Positions 51,563-62,100 of a stretch of DNA of 64,000 nucleotides are shown here, piece after piece (position 1 is the stretch's first letter; each line of letters starts with the position of its first letter). The notes beneath the pieces were generated by a model. That model saw nothing but the letters and a program-made list of their open reading frames with translations. It made no database searches and was not told the DNA's origin. Position numbers and translations under genes: made by a program. This DNA comes from Microlunatus sagamiharensis (GTDB lineage: Bacteria > Actinomycetota > Actinomycetes > Propionibacteriales > Propionibacteriaceae), in contig NZ_LT629799.1 of assembly GCF_900105785.1 (NCBI RefSeq), forward strand, positions 4,030,001 to 4,094,000, in the 5' to 3' direction.

Positions 51563-51748
51563 TCCCTGAGCTTGTCGAAGCGCTGTCCTGAGCTTGTCGA
51601 AGGGGGCCTCGAAGAGGTCGGCGTCTTCCGGTGCACTCCTGGTGGGACGCCAACCCGCTCCGGGCCCTTCGACAGGCTCAGGGAGCGTCCGTCGGGCCCT
51701 TCGACAGGCTCAGGGAGCGTCCGTCGGGCCCCTCGACAGGCTCAGGGA
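51563..51748. repeat. REP-like cluster with a ~99-bp long-hairpin composite
   Basis: Two copies in one orientation (51563-51580, 51586-51604) and three in the other (51665-51684, about 51697-51716, 51729-51748). The part 51586-51684 forms a long imperfect palindrome whose inner arms GAGGTCGGCGT and ACGCCAACCC also pair. The same composite occurs at 55774-55863. The gap 51512-51777 holds nothing else. Confidence 0.85.
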
Positions 51749-51777
51749 GCGTTCTAGCGAATCCCTGCGCCGGCCCG

Positions 51778-52419
51778 CTACGCAGCGAGGCGCTCCGCGA
51801 GGCCGTGGAGGGCGAGGATGCGGTCGAGCTCGGGTCGCCCGGCGTCCTTGGCGAACTGCTCCGCGACGAGCCCCACGGAACGTGCACCCTCCACGTTGGC
51901 GAGGACGTCGTCGACGAAGAGCACCTGCTCGGCCGGCAGGCCGACGCGCTCGACCGCGACCTCGAAGAAGCGGGGGTCCGGCTTGGCCACGCCGATCTCG
52001 GCGGAGATGACCATCGGCTCGAAGATCGAGTCGTAGCCGAGCGCCGCCCGCATGTACGCGGCGCGCTCGCGGTGCTGGTTGGTGCCGAGCGCGCACTCCA
52101 CGCCGGCGGCCTCGAGGTCGCGGGCCGCGTCGAGCATCGCCGGGTCGACGAGCAGGTGCTGCCAGACCTGGATCAGGTCGGCGGGGTCCACGTCGAGGCC
52201 CTCGCGCCGGACGACCTCGCCGAGCACGTCGAGGAACGGGCGCGAGCCGTCGAGGATCGGCTGCTCGGCGTCGCTGATGGTGTCGAGCAGCTCCGAGAGC
52301 CGGTCGCCCTCGAAGCCGGTCGAACGGCCGATCTCCCCGGCCCAGTCGTTCGCGGGGCGCTGAAGCACCCCGTCGCAGTCGAACAGGACGGCTCTGATGG
52401 GCGCGTTCACACGACCCAT
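51778..52419 (-). CDS. HAD-superfamily hydrolase
   Basis: A 213-aa phosphatase-like protein: nucleophile motif FDCDGVLQ, cap domain, Thr motif LGTNQHRE, and KPDPRFFE/VLFVDDVLANVEGA for the acidic pair. Closest in layout to the epoxide-hydrolase/haloacid dehalogenase-like HAD-IA group. Substrate unknown. ATG 52419 or GTG 52411 may start it. Confidence 0.85.
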   Translation of the reverse strand: MGRVNAPIRAVLFDCDGVLQRPANDWAGEIGRSTGFEGDRLSELLDTISDAEQPILDGSRPFLDVLGEVVRREGLDVDPADLIQVWQHLLVDPAMLDAARDLEAAGVECALGTNQHRERAAYMRAALGYDSIFEPMVISAEIGVAKPDPRFFEVAVERVGLPAEQVLFVDDVLANVEGARSVGLVAEQFAKDAGRPELDRILALHGLAERLAA

Positions 52420-52463
52420 CCTCTCAGCGTCGCGGAGCCGCGTCCGGCGGAAGACCCGCCGGT

Positions 52464-53321
52464 TCACGTGATGTGCGCCCCGCCTACCCGCGACAGCAGA
52501 TTGATCGCGTCGAACGGCGCCCGCACCTTGGCGTCGTTGTCGCAGTAGACGTAGGCGTCCAGCCCCGCCGCGTCCCACTCCCGCAGGCGCGCCGCCCAGG
52601 CGTCGAGCTGGTCGTCGTCGTAGCCGCTGGCGTACAGCTCGTCGTGGCCGTGCAGGCGTACGTAGGCGAACGGCGCGGTCACCTCGTCGAAGACCGGCCA
52701 CGTCCCCGGGTTGTCCGAGTGCACGAGCGCGACGCCGTGGTGGCGCAGCAGGTCGGTGAAGGCTGAGGTGCGGAAGCTCTCGTGGCGCACCTCGACGGCG
52801 TGGCGCAGCGGCAGGTCGGGCAGGGGAGCGGTGGTCAGCGCCCGGTCCTCCGGCACCCGCGCGTCGTGCTGGACGGCCAGGGCCGCCGCCTCGCCGGCGG
52901 TGCGGGGCAGGGCATCGAGGAAGGCGGCCAGCCTGGCCTCGTCGAAGCGGAAGGTCGCGGGCAGCTGCCACAGGAAGGGCCCGGTCCGCGTCCCCAGGGC
53001 GAGCACGCCGGAGGCGTAGAAGTTGGCGAGGGCGTTCGCCGGCTCGACGAGCTTGCGCATGTGGGTGATGAAGCGGCTGCCCTTGACCGCCAGCACGAAG
53101 CGCTCTTCGGCGACCGGGGCGACGGCCTCGACCCAGCCGGCGTAGCTCGACGGGCGCAGCAGGCCGTAGAAGCTCCCGTTCACCTCGACGCTGGTCATCC
53201 GCTCGGCGACGTACGCGAGCTGGCGGCGGACCGGCAGGCCCTGCGGGTAGAAGGTGCCGCGCCAGGGCCCGTACGTCCAGCCGGAGATGCCCACCCGGAT
53301 CACGTCCTCATCATGGGTCAC
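52464..53321 (-). CDS. DUF72 domain protein
   Basis: A 285-aa TIM-barrel protein of the DUF72 (YecE-like) family: RVGISGWTYGPWRGTFYP at the N-terminus, TSVEVNGSFYGLLRP, FVLAVKGSRFITHMRKL and YVRLHGHDELYASGY. The family's reaction is unknown. GTG 53321. It is divergent from dnaX. Confidence 0.9.
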   Translation of the reverse strand: MTHDEDVIRVGISGWTYGPWRGTFYPQGLPVRRQLAYVAERMTSVEVNGSFYGLLRPSSYAGWVEAVAPVAEERFVLAVKGSRFITHMRKLVEPANALANFYASGVLALGTRTGPFLWQLPATFRFDEARLAAFLDALPRTAGEAAALAVQHDARVPEDRALTTAPLPDLPLRHAVEVRHESFRTSAFTDLLRHHGVALVHSDNPGTWPVFDEVTAPFAYVRLHGHDELYASGYDDDQLDAWAARLREWDAAGLDAYVYCDNDAKVRAPFDAINLLSRVGGAHIT

Positions 53322-53396
53322 GGCCGTTCCTGCAGCAGGTCGGCGGGGGCGTGCAGCCGGTCGGAACTGTCAGCCGGCGGGCATAAGGTCTGGTGC

Positions 53397-55706
53397 GTGG
53401 ACGAGGTGCTCGAGGGGTCGGTGGTGGGCGGCCTCGCGGCCGAGCCGGACGCCTGGGACGGCCCCGACGAGGAGCCGGCCGAGTACGAGCTGACGACCCA
53501 GGACGAGGCGCTGTTCGGCGAGCCGGAGGACGGGGCCAAGCCGTCGGGGACGGCACCGCTGGCGCTCTACCGCCGCTACCGTCCCGACACCTTCGCCGAC
53601 GTCATCGGCCAGGACCACGTCACCCAGCCGCTCCAGCGGGCCCTGGCCAACAACCGGGTCAACCACGCGTACCTCTTCTCCGGCCCGCGCGGCTGCGGCA
53701 AGACGACCTCGGCGCGCATCCTGGCCCGCGCGCTCAACTGCGAGTACGGGCCGCGCGCCGAGCCGTGCGGGCACTGCCGCTCCTGCCGCGACCTGGCGAC
53801 CGGCGCCTCCGGCAGCATCGACGTGATCGAGATCGACGCGGCCAGCCACGGCGGCGTGGACGACGCGCGCGACCTGCGGGAGCGGGCCTTCTTCGCCCCG
53901 GTCCAGAGCCGCTACAAGATCTACATCGTCGACGAGGCGCACATGGTGACCACGGCAGGGTTCAACGCCCTGCTCAAGCTGGTCGAGGAGCCGCCGCCGC
54001 ACGTCAAGTTCATCTTCGCCACGACCGAGCCCGAGAAGGTCATCGGCACCATCCGCTCGCGGACGCACCACTACCCCTTCCGGCTCGTCCCGCCGCGGAT
54101 CCTCACCGACTACCTGGGCAAGCTCTGCGCCGCCGAGGGCATCACGGTCGAGCCGGCCGTCCTGCCGCTGGTGGTCCGGGCCGGTGCCGGCTCGGTGCGC
54201 GACGCTCTGTCGGTGCTCGACCAGCTGCTCGGCGGCGCGGACGAGACCGGCGTCTCCTACCGCCAGGCGACGGCGCTGCTCGGCTACACCCCCGACTCGC
54301 TGCTCGACGAGTTCGTGGACTCCTTCGCCGCGGGTGACGCCGGTGGTGTCTTCGCCTCGGTCGACAAGGTGATCGAGGTCGGCCAGGACCCGCGCCGCTT
54401 CGCCGAGGACCTGCTGCGCCGGCTGCGTGACCTCGTCATCGTCGCGGCAGTGCCGGACGCCCTGTCCTCCGGCCTGGTCGACGTCGCACCCGACCAGGCC
54501 GACCGGCTCTCGACCCAGGCCGCCTCGCTCGGCCCGGGTGAGCTGACCCGCGCCGCCGAGGTGATCTCGACCGGTCTGACCGAGATGCGCGGCACCACCG
54601 CGCCCCGGCTGCACCTCGAGCTGATGTGCGCACGGGTGCTGCTGCCCGGTGCCGACGTCGACGACCGCGGGTTGCACGCGCGGCTCGACCGCATCGAGCG
54701 CCGCCTCGACATGGTGAGCGGCACCGACGTCCCGGCGCGTCCGGAGGCGCCTGTCCGCTCCGAGCCCGGTCGACCGGTCCCGGCGGCGGAGCCGGCCCGG
54801 CCGCAGGCCGAGGCCGACGACGACGGGCCGGCGCCCGCCCGCGAGCCCGACCGCACCCAGCTGCGCGCGGAGCAGCGCGACGAGACGCCCGCTGCGTCAG
54901 GACCGCCCGCTGCTTCAGCACCTCCCGCGCCGCCCAGGACCGGCCCGGTCCGGGCGACCACGCCCAAGCCCGTACGCCCCGAGCTCGCCGCCCTGCAGCG
55001 CGACCACGACGCGCCGCCGCCCGAGCCCGAGACCGAGGCGGTGGTCGAGGACTTCCGCGGGCCGTCCGGCGGCGGCACCGACGACACGATGCTCGGCTCG
55101 AGCCAGCCGCCCGAGCCCCCGGCCGCCTCGACCGGCTCGCGGATGACCGTCACCGACGTCCGGCGCCTCTGGCCGGAGGTGCTCGAGGAGGTCAAGAGCA
55201 AGCGGCGCTTCACCTGGATCCTGCTCAGCCAGAACGCGCAGGTCGCCGAGGTGCACGACGGGGTGCTGCTGCTGGCGATGGCCAACACGGGGGCGCGCGA
55301 CAGCTTCGGTCGCGGCGGCAGCGAGGACGTGCTGCGCGAGGCCCTGGTCGTCGTGCTCGGGACCGACTTCCGCATCGAGACGATGGTCGACGCCGGCTCC
55401 GCCGGGGCGTCCGGCACCGCCCGTGAGCAGGGCCGTCCGGCACCCGCCGTGCGCCCGGCCGCGGAGGTCGTGCCCGAGGCGCCGCCCGGCCAGGCGCCCG
55501 TCGCGACCCCTGCTCCGTCGGGACCCTCGGCGCGCGAGCGGGCCATCGCCAGCGTCCAGGCAGCCGGGCCGGCGGAGGTGAGCGACCCCGACGAGGCCGC
55601 CCGTCGCGACGACACCGACGTCGACGACGGGGTCGAGTCGCACCACGAGCTGCTCGCGCGCCAGCTGGGCGCGCAGATCATCGCCGAGGACGAGCCCGGC
55701 GCCTGA
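53397..55706 (+). CDS. dnaX: DNA polymerase III tau/gamma subunit
   Basis: Clamp-loader ATPase of 769 aa. Seen after a 60-residue acidic N-extension: YRRYRPDTFADVIGQ, Walker A GPRGCGKTT, the four-Cys zinc module (CEYGPRAEPCGHCRSC), DEAH Walker B, and sensor segment GSVRDALSVLDQ. The C-terminal third is Pro/Ala/Glu-rich tau-specific linker with a folded segment near residue 580-660 (VRRLWPEVLEEVKSKRRFTWILLSQNAQV). GTG 53397 follows TAAGGT by 7 nt. No obvious frameshift slip site was identified. Followed by ybaB and recR. Confidence 0.95.
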   Translation: MDEVLEGSVVGGLAAEPDAWDGPDEEPAEYELTTQDEALFGEPEDGAKPSGTAPLALYRRYRPDTFADVIGQDHVTQPLQRALANNRVNHAYLFSGPRGCGKTTSARILARALNCEYGPRAEPCGHCRSCRDLATGASGSIDVIEIDAASHGGVDDARDLRERAFFAPVQSRYKIYIVDEAHMVTTAGFNALLKLVEEPPPHVKFIFATTEPEKVIGTIRSRTHHYPFRLVPPRILTDYLGKLCAAEGITVEPAVLPLVVRAGAGSVRDALSVLDQLLGGADETGVSYRQATALLGYTPDSLLDEFVDSFAAGDAGGVFASVDKVIEVGQDPRRFAEDLLRRLRDLVIVAAVPDALSSGLVDVAPDQADRLSTQAASLGPGELTRAAEVISTGLTEMRGTTAPRLHLELMCARVLLPGADVDDRGLHARLDRIERRLDMVSGTDVPARPEAPVRSEPGRPVPAAEPARPQAEADDDGPAPAREPDRTQLRAEQRDETPAASGPPAASAPPAPPRTGPVRATTPKPVRPELAALQRDHDAPPPEPETEAVVEDFRGPSGGGTDDTMLGSSQPPEPPAASTGSRMTVTDVRRLWPEVLEEVKSKRRFTWILLSQNAQVAEVHDGVLLLAMANTGARDSFGRGGSEDVLREALVVVLGTDFRIETMVDAGSAGASGTAREQGRPAPAVRPAAEVVPEAPPGQAPVATPAPSGPSARERAIASVQAAGPAEVSDPDEAARRDDTDVDDGVESHHELLARQLGAQIIAEDEPGA

Positions 55707-55773
55707 GCCGCGCAGCCGTCCGTGCTCCTGCCGAAGGGGCCTCAATAGGTCAGCGATGCGCTCGCGACCACGC

Positions 55774-55863
55774 TCCCTGAGCCTGTCGAAGGGCCTCGAA
55801 GAGGTCGGCGTGGTGGTTTCGGACGACGCCAACCCGTTCCGGGCCCTTCGACAGGCTCAGGGA
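55774..55863. repeat. REP-like long-hairpin composite (90 bp)
   Basis: TCCCTGAGCCTGTCGAAGGG (55774-55793) faces CCCTTCGACAGGCTCAGGGA (55844-55863), with paired inner arms in a 50-nt spacer closely similar to that at 51605-51664. It lies in the dnaX-ybaB gap and could form a strong stem. Confidence 0.88.
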
Positions 55864-55938
55864 GCGTCTGGTGCAGCGTCGGCTCGGCGGCCCCGCGCGC
55901 TGCCGGGGCTTGTCGGTGGCGACAACTAGGCTGAGCGC

Positions 55939-56265
55939 ATGATCCCCGACGGTGGCGACATGTCCGGCCTGCTCGCTCAGGCGCAGGCGATGCAGGCCCA
56001 GCTGGTGGCCGCGCAGCAGGAGCTCGCCGAGGCCACGGTCGAGGGCAGTTCCGGCGGCGACATGGTGACCGCCACGGTCACCGGCGCCGGTGAGCTCGTC
56101 GGCCTCGTGATCAAGCCCGAGGCCGTCGACCCGGAGGACACCGAGACCCTCGCCGACCTCGTGCTCGCCGCCGTCCGCGACGCCAACCACCAGGCCCAGG
56201 CCCTCGCCGCCTCCAAGCTCGGGCCGCTGGCCGGCGGGCTCGGCGGCGGCGGGCTGCCCTTCTAG
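55939..56265 (+). CDS. YbaB/EbfC family nucleoid-associated protein
   Basis: A 108-aa DNA-binding protein. Central YbaB fold ([37 protein letters not shown]) with a helical N-terminus and Gly-rich tail. ATG follows TAGGCT by 6 nt. Its place between dnaX and recR is the conserved bacterial order; it is thought to compact DNA. Confidence 0.93.
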   Translation: MIPDGGDMSGLLAQAQAMQAQLVAAQQELAEATVEGSSGGDMVTATVTGAGELVGLVIKPEAVDPEDTETLADLVLAAVRDANHQAQALAASKLGPLAGGLGGGGLPF

Positions 56266-56273
56266 GCCCCGCG

Positions 56274-56876
56274 GTGTACGAGGGTCCGGTCCAGGACCTC
56301 ATCGACGAGCTCGGCCGGCTGCCGGGCATCGGGCCCAAGAGCGCCCAGCGCCTCGCCTTCCACCTCCTCGCCGCCGACGCGGAGGACGTGCTGCGCCTCG
56401 CGGCCACGCTCCAGCTGGTCAAGGAGACGGTGAAGTTCTGCGAGGTCTGCTTCAACGTCTCCGAGGACACGCGCTGCCGCATCTGCCGCGACCCGCGGCG
56501 TGACCAGACGGCCATCTGCGTGGTCGAGGAGTCCAAGGACGTGGTCGCGGTCGAGCGGACGCGTGAGTTCCGTGGGACCTACCACGTGCTCGGCGGCGCG
56601 ATCAGCCCGATCGACGGCGTCGGTCCGGCCGACCTCAAGATCCGCGAGCTCTGCCTGCGCCTCGCCGACGGGACCGTCACCGAGGTCATCCTCGCCACCG
56701 ACCCCAACCTCGAGGGCGAGGCCACCGCGACCTACCTGTCGCGGCTGCTGCTGCCCATGGGCGTACGGGTCAGCCGGCTCGCCAGCGGGCTGCCCGTCGG
56801 CGGCGACCTGGAGTACGCCGACGAGGTCACCCTCGGTCGGGCGTTCGAGGGGCGGCGCTTCGTCGAGGCGAGCTGA
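56274..56876 (+). CDS. recR: Recombination protein RecR
   Basis: A 200-aa RecFOR-pathway DNA clamp. Seen: helix-hairpin-helix [18 protein letters not shown], the C4 zinc finger ([17 protein letters not shown]), and a Toprim domain ([14 protein letters not shown] ... [15 protein letters not shown]). Starts GTG 9 nt after ybaB. Confidence 0.97.
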   Translation: MYEGPVQDLIDELGRLPGIGPKSAQRLAFHLLAADAEDVLRLAATLQLVKETVKFCEVCFNVSEDTRCRICRDPRRDQTAICVVEESKDVVAVERTREFRGTYHVLGGAISPIDGVGPADLKIRELCLRLADGTVTEVILATDPNLEGEATATYLSRLLLPMGVRVSRLASGLPVGGDLEYADEVTLGRAFEGRRFVEAS

Positions 56877-56885
56877 CCCCTCGCC

Positions 56886-57455
56886 TCAGACGCGCTCGCG
56901 CAGGTCGAAGGTCGTCGGCGCGGCCGCCTCGCGCGCACGGCTGACGTAGAGCCAGCCGCCCACGCCGGCGAAGACGACGACGAAGAGCGCGGACGGGTAG
57001 CCGACCAGGTGCGACCACCGCTCGTAGGTCAGCGGGCTGGTCCGGTGCCGGCCGAGGACCGTCGCGTTGATGATCAGCGCGACCACGAAGGTGACCAGCG
57101 CACCCGTCAGGGCCGCCCGCAGCGGACCCTGCCGGTCCCAGGTCTGGGTGATGACCAGCCCCACGAGCCCGCCGAGCAGGGCCCCGGCCAGCAGCGCCGG
57201 CCCGAGGCTGATCAGCGACGGCAGCAGCTCGCGGCCGATGAAGGCTCCTCCGCTGGGCAGGCCGACCGGCGCGGTCGCGCCGGCGTGCACGGTCACCCGG
57301 CCCGCGACCCAGAAGCCGAGGCGCACGAGCTGGAACACGACCATGGCGGCCAGCGCCGAAGCTGCACCCGTCACGACCCCGGGCAGCACCGCCGTGGGCA
57401 CCGGGGTGCCGCCGGCGAGCTCGCGCGACGTGGCCGCCGCTCCGTCAGACGGCAA
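56886..57455 (-). CDS. Hypothetical membrane protein
   Basis: A 189-aa protein with four hydrophobic helices (near 28-50, 80-105, 115-135, 155-172). I recognise no family. ATG 57455 overlaps the Gfo/Idh/MocA stop by 11 nt, so they are co-transcribed. Confidence 0.6.
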   Translation of the reverse strand: MPSDGAAATSRELAGGTPVPTAVLPGVVTGAASALAAMVVFQLVRLGFWVAGRVTVHAGATAPVGLPSGGAFIGRELLPSLISLGPALLAGALLGGLVGLVITQTWDRQGPLRAALTGALVTFVVALIINATVLGRHRTSPLTYERWSHLVGYPSALFVVVFAGVGGWLYVSRAREAAAPTTFDLRERV

Positions 57456-58467
57456 CGCGCTCGTCCTCCTCGTGGTGGACGCCGAGCTGCTCGGCGGCGT
57501 CGTTGAGCACGCGCTGCACGGCGAGGGTGTCCGACAGCGGCATGACCTCGCTCTCCGTGCGCCCGGCGCGCAGGCAGTCGTTGACCTCGATCAGCTCGTG
57601 GCTGTAGCCGACCCCGAGCGGCGGGAGCTCGAACCGCTCCGGCTCGGCCCCCGACCGGCCGAGGGTGAAGGCCTTCGGGTGGTGGAAGCGTGGATGGATC
57701 TCGATCCAGCCCTTCGTGCCGTGGATGCGGGCGGAGCCCGGCGTCGCGTGGCGCAGCGACATCAGCAGCGAGGCGGCGCGGCCGTCGTCGTAGCCGAGCA
57801 GCAGCCCGGCCTCGACGTCCGCCCCGGTCGGGGCCAGCGAACCGCTGACCGACACCGAGGTCGGGTCGCCGAGGAAGTGCTGGGCGATCGAGACGACGTA
57901 GACGCCGAGGTCGAGCATCGCGCCGCCGCCCTGGGCGAGGTCGAAGAGCCGGTCCTTCGGGTCGTACGGGCGGTCGACCCCGAGGTCGGCCTGGACCTGG
58001 CGGACCTCGCCGATCGCGCCGTCCGCGACGAGCTCGCGGACCTTCACCAGCACCGGCTGGAAGCGCGTCCACATCGCCTCCATCGCGAAGACCTGCTCGG
58101 AGCGGGCGAGGTCGATCACGCGCTGGGCGCCGGGCACGGTGGCGGTGAACGACTTCTCCACCAGCACCGCCTTGCCCGCCGCGATGCAGGCGAGCGCGAC
58201 GGCCTCGTGCTGCGGGTGCGGCGTCGCGATGTAGATCGCGTCGACCTCGTCGTCGCCGAGGATGCCGCCGTAGCCCCCGTACGCCCGCGCGGCGCCGTGC
58301 TTGTCGGCGAAGGCCCGCGCCCGCTGCTCGGAGCGGCTGGCGACCGCCACGAGCTCGGCGTCCTCGACGTGCGCGAAGTCCGGCGCGACCGACTCGGCGA
58401 TCCGGCCCGGTCCGACGATGCCCCAGCGGATGACGCGGTGCGGGTCCGCGGACGGTGCTGTGCTCAC
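57445..58467 (-). CDS. Gfo/Idh/MocA-family oxidoreductase
   Basis: A 340-aa NAD(P)-dependent sugar or polyol dehydrogenase. Rossmann motif GIVGPGRIA, then VEKSFTA with the EK pair conserved in this family, and an alpha/beta C-terminal domain. GTG 58467 is chosen over 58476 because TACAGT lies 7 nt upstream of it. It sits between a DUF1707 gene (34-nt gap) and a membrane protein gene. Substrate unknown. Confidence 0.88.
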   Translation of the reverse strand: MSTAPSADPHRVIRWGIVGPGRIAESVAPDFAHVEDAELVAVASRSEQRARAFADKHGAARAYGGYGGILGDDEVDAIYIATPHPQHEAVALACIAAGKAVLVEKSFTATVPGAQRVIDLARSEQVFAMEAMWTRFQPVLVKVRELVADGAIGEVRQVQADLGVDRPYDPKDRLFDLAQGGGAMLDLGVYVVSIAQHFLGDPTSVSVSGSLAPTGADVEAGLLLGYDDGRAASLLMSLRHATPGSARIHGTKGWIEIHPRFHHPKAFTLGRSGAEPERFELPPLGVGYSHELIEVNDCLRAGRTESEVMPLSDTLAVQRVLNDAAEQLGVHHEEDERVAV

Positions 58468-58501
58468 GCTCGCCACTGTAGTGAGGGGCCTTGGACCGCC
58501 C

Positions 58502-59032
58502 TCAGTCGCCGAGGGCCCGGCGGCGCCGGTCGAGCTTCTCCTGCTCCTGCGCGATCCGCTTGCGCTCCTTGTCGCGCTCGGACTCGTTCTTGCCGGCCAC
58601 GGAGGAGACGACCAGCGGCACGAAGATCAGCCACCAGAAGTGCGGCCAGCCCAACCAGGGCACGAAGGTGATCACCAGCGGGACCACGACCCAGAGCACG
58701 CCGGTCAGGCTGTTGAGCGCGGTGGCCCCGGGCGCGCGCGGCTGCATCACCGGGTCCGGGGGCACCGGCGCCGCGGCCGGCCTGCTCGCGCGCTGCCAGG
58801 GCGGGGTCGCGTACGCCTGGGTGGCGACGTCCTGCCCGGGCCGCGGCCCGGGGAGGTCGGTGAAGAGCGGGTCGAGGTCGGTCGCGACCTTGGCCTTGAG
58901 CGCGGCCTCGATGCGCTCGTCGAACTCCTCGGCGCTCAGCCGCCCCTGGGCCATGTGCTCGCGCAGCAGCTCGGCGGCGCGGTCGCGCTCCGCGTCCCCG
59001 ATGCGCTGCGGTGTGGGGCCCTGCTCGCTCAC
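58502..59032 (-). CDS. DUF1707/2-TM domain membrane protein
   Basis: A 176-aa protein. N-terminal DUF1707 (RIGDAERDRAAELLREHMAQGRLSAEEFDERIEAAL), a Pro/Ala linker, two adjacent TM helices (about 107-150) and a charged tail (ERDKERKRIAQEQEKLDRRRR). It is the first gene of a short minus-strand operon. Confidence 0.85.
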   Translation of the reverse strand: MSEQGPTPQRIGDAERDRAAELLREHMAQGRLSAEEFDERIEAALKAKVATDLDPLFTDLPGPRPGQDVATQAYATPPWQRASRPAAAPVPPDPVMQPRAPGATALNSLTGVLWVVVPLVITFVPWLGWPHFWWLIFVPLVVSSVAGKNESERDKERKRIAQEQEKLDRRRRALGD

Positions 59033-59159
59033 GCGCTCAGTGTTTCACCGCAGGGGGCCGTCGGGGACCGGGGGAGGGCCGGGGTCTTGACAGGCAGTCC
59101 GGGCGGGGGAGCACCATGGCCCTCGCCCGCCGGTGCCCCCGCCGTCGGCCGACGAGAGG

Positions 59160-62100
59160 ATGGCAGCGTTGCCGCCCACAGCCCCCGCACGTCCCGCCGA
59201 CCCCCGCGATCGGGGTCGTGCGGGCCGCAGACCCTCCGCGGCCGCCCTCGTCGGCGCCGCAGCCCTCGCGCTCCTGGTCCCGCTGCTGCCGTCCGTGCCC
59301 GCCGCCGCGGCCACCCCGACGGTCGCCCTGGTCGGCACGCTGCAGTCCGAGCTCGGGTGCCCCGGTGACTGGCAGCCCGACTGCCCGGCCACCGAGCTCC
59401 TGCCCGTCGACGGGCAGCCCGGCCTCTACCGCGCCACCTTCGTCGTGCCCCAGGGCACCTACGCGTACAAGGTCGCGCTGGACGACTCGTGGGACGTCAA
59501 CTACGGCGCCGGGGGTGCGCCCGGCGGCGGAGACATCCCGCTCAGCGCACCCGGAGGACCGGTGACGTTCACCTACGACGACAGCACCCATCGCGTGACC
59601 GACGACGCGCCCGTCGCCGTGGGCTCGGAGTCGGCGGCGCAGTGGCTGCGCAAGGGGACCGTCGCCCTCGACCTGCCCGACGACCGGGCGGGCTGGACCT
59701 ACCGGCTCTGGTCGGCGCCCGAGGGCGGGCTGACCCGCGACGGCGACGAGATCACCGGCGGCACCTCCACGCCGCTCGAGCTGCGCGGCGAGCTCAGCGC
59801 CGGGCTGCGCCGGGCCTACCCGCACCTGGCCGCGTACGAGTCCCTCCGCGTCCCCGCGGCGGTGCAGCGCCGGCTGCCGGCCCTGCTGACCGGCCAGCTG
59901 GCGGTGGCCGCGTACGACGCCTCCGGCGCGCTGCAGCTGGTCACCGGCGTGCAGCTGCCCGGCGTGCTCGACGACGTCTACCCCGGTGCGCGCGAGCGCA
60001 CGCTCGGGCCGACCTGGAAGGGTTCGACCCCACGCGTCTCGGTCTGGGCGCCCACCGCGAAGACGGTCGCGCTCCGCCTGCAGGCGGGCGGCGAGGACGG
60101 CGAGCGAACCGTGGCGATGCGCCGCGACGACGACGGCGTCTGGTCGGTCAAGGGGAAGAAGAGCTGGCGCGACGCCCGCTACCGCTTCGAGGTCGAGGTG
60201 TACGCGCCGACGACGCAGAAGATCGAGACCAACCTCGTCACCGACCCCTACTCGCTGGGGCTCACCACCGACTCCGAGCGCTCGGTCCTGGTCGACCTGC
60301 GCAGCCGCGAGGTCACGCCGTCGGGATGGAAGAACCTGCGCAAGCCCGCCTTCCGCCGCGACGAGACGCCGACGGTCTACGAGCTGCACGTGCGTGACTT
60401 CTCGATCAGCGACGAGACCGTCCCGGCCGCGCACCGCGGCACCTACCTGGCCTTCACCGACCGGCGCAGCGACGGGATGACCCACCTGCGCCAGCTCGCG
60501 GACGCCGGCATGGGCTACGTCCACCTGCTGCCGGTCAACGACATCGCCTCGATCGAGGAGGACCGCGCGAAGCAGCAGACGCCGGACTGCGACCTGGCCT
60601 CGTACGGCCCGGCGAGCGAGGAGCAGCAGGCCTGCGTCACCGCCGTCGCGGGCAAGGACGGCTTCAACTGGGGCTACGACCCGCTGCACTACACCGCGCC
60701 CGAGGGCTCGTACTCCACCGACCCCGACGGCACGGCGCGCAACCGCGAGTTCCGTCAGATGGTCGCCGGGCTCAACGGCGCCGGGCAGCGCGTGGTCATG
60801 GACGTCGTCTACAACCACACCCCGGCCTCGGGCCAGGACCCGAAGTCGATCCTCGACCGGGTCGTGCCCGGCTACTACCAGCGGCTGAGCGCCACGGGTG
60901 CGGTGGAGAACTCGACGTGCTGCGCGAACACCGCGACCGAGCACCCGATGATGGAAAAGCTCATGATCGACTCCGTCGTCACCTGGGCGAAGGAGTACAA
61001 GGTCGACGGATTCCGCTTCGACCTCATGGGCCACCAGCCCAAGCAGGCCATGCTCGACCTGCGCCGCGCGCTCGACCGGCTGACGGTGAAGCGCGACGGC
61101 GTCGACGGCAAGCGGGTCATCCTGTACGGCGAGGGCTGGAACTTCGGCGAGGTCGCGGACAACGCCCGGTTCGTGCAGGCCACGCAGGCCGAGATGGCCG
61201 GCACCGGCATCGGGACCTTCAACGACCGGCTGCGCGACGCCGTCCGCGGCGGCGGGCCCTTCGACGAGGACCCGCGCGTGCAGGGCTTCGCCAGCGGGCT
61301 CTACACCGACCCGAACGGTGACACGGTCAACGGCAGCGAGGCCGACCAGCTCGCCGCGCTGCTGCTCGCCCAGGACCGGATCAAGGTCGGGCTGGCGGGC
61401 AACCTCAAGGGCTACCGGTTCGTCGACCGCACCGGCGCGCGGGTCCGGGGCGACCAGGTCGACTACAACGGCCAGCCCACCGGCTACACCGACCGGCCCG
61501 GGGAGTCGGTGAACTACGTCGAGGCGCACGACAACGAGACGCTGTTCGACGCGCTCACCTACAAGCTCCCGGTTGCGACGTCGATGGACGATCGGATCCG
61601 CATGCAGTCGCTCGCGCTCGCGACGACCGCGCTCAGCCAGGGCACGTCCTTCTGGACCGCCGGGGGCGACCAGCTGCGCAGCAAGTCCTTCGACCGCAAC
61701 AGCTACGACTCCGGCGACTGGTTCAACGTCCTCGACTGGTCCAAGACCGACAACGGCTTCGGCCGGGGGCTGCCTCCGAAGGCGGACAACGAGGCCAAGT
61801 GGGACGCCATGCGCCCGCTGCTGGCCGAGGCGGACCTGAAGCCGGGCCGGTCCGACATCGCCGAGGCCAGCCGCCAGGCCGACGCGCTGCTCGAGATCCG
61901 CCGCAGCACGCCGCTCTTCGCGCTGCGGACCCGCGCCCAGGTGCAGCAGAAGGTCTCCTTCGGCGCCGGCGGGCCCGACCAGACGCCGGGCGTCATCACG
62001 ATGCGCATCGACGACACCCGGGGTGCGCGCGTCGACCGGCGCTGGAAGGGCGTGGTGGTGGTCTTCAACGCGAGCCCCGAGACGACGACGCAGCCCGTGG

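Noticed and set aside
51631-52548. Plus-strand frames over the HAD gene and repeats
   Set aside because: They begin inside REP elements (typical LRQAQG/LSLSKG translations) and run antisense to a motif-bearing gene.
53397-55706. Programmed frameshift in dnaX making a gamma form
   Set aside because: No A-rich slippery heptamer with downstream hairpin was found in the region after the ATPase domain.
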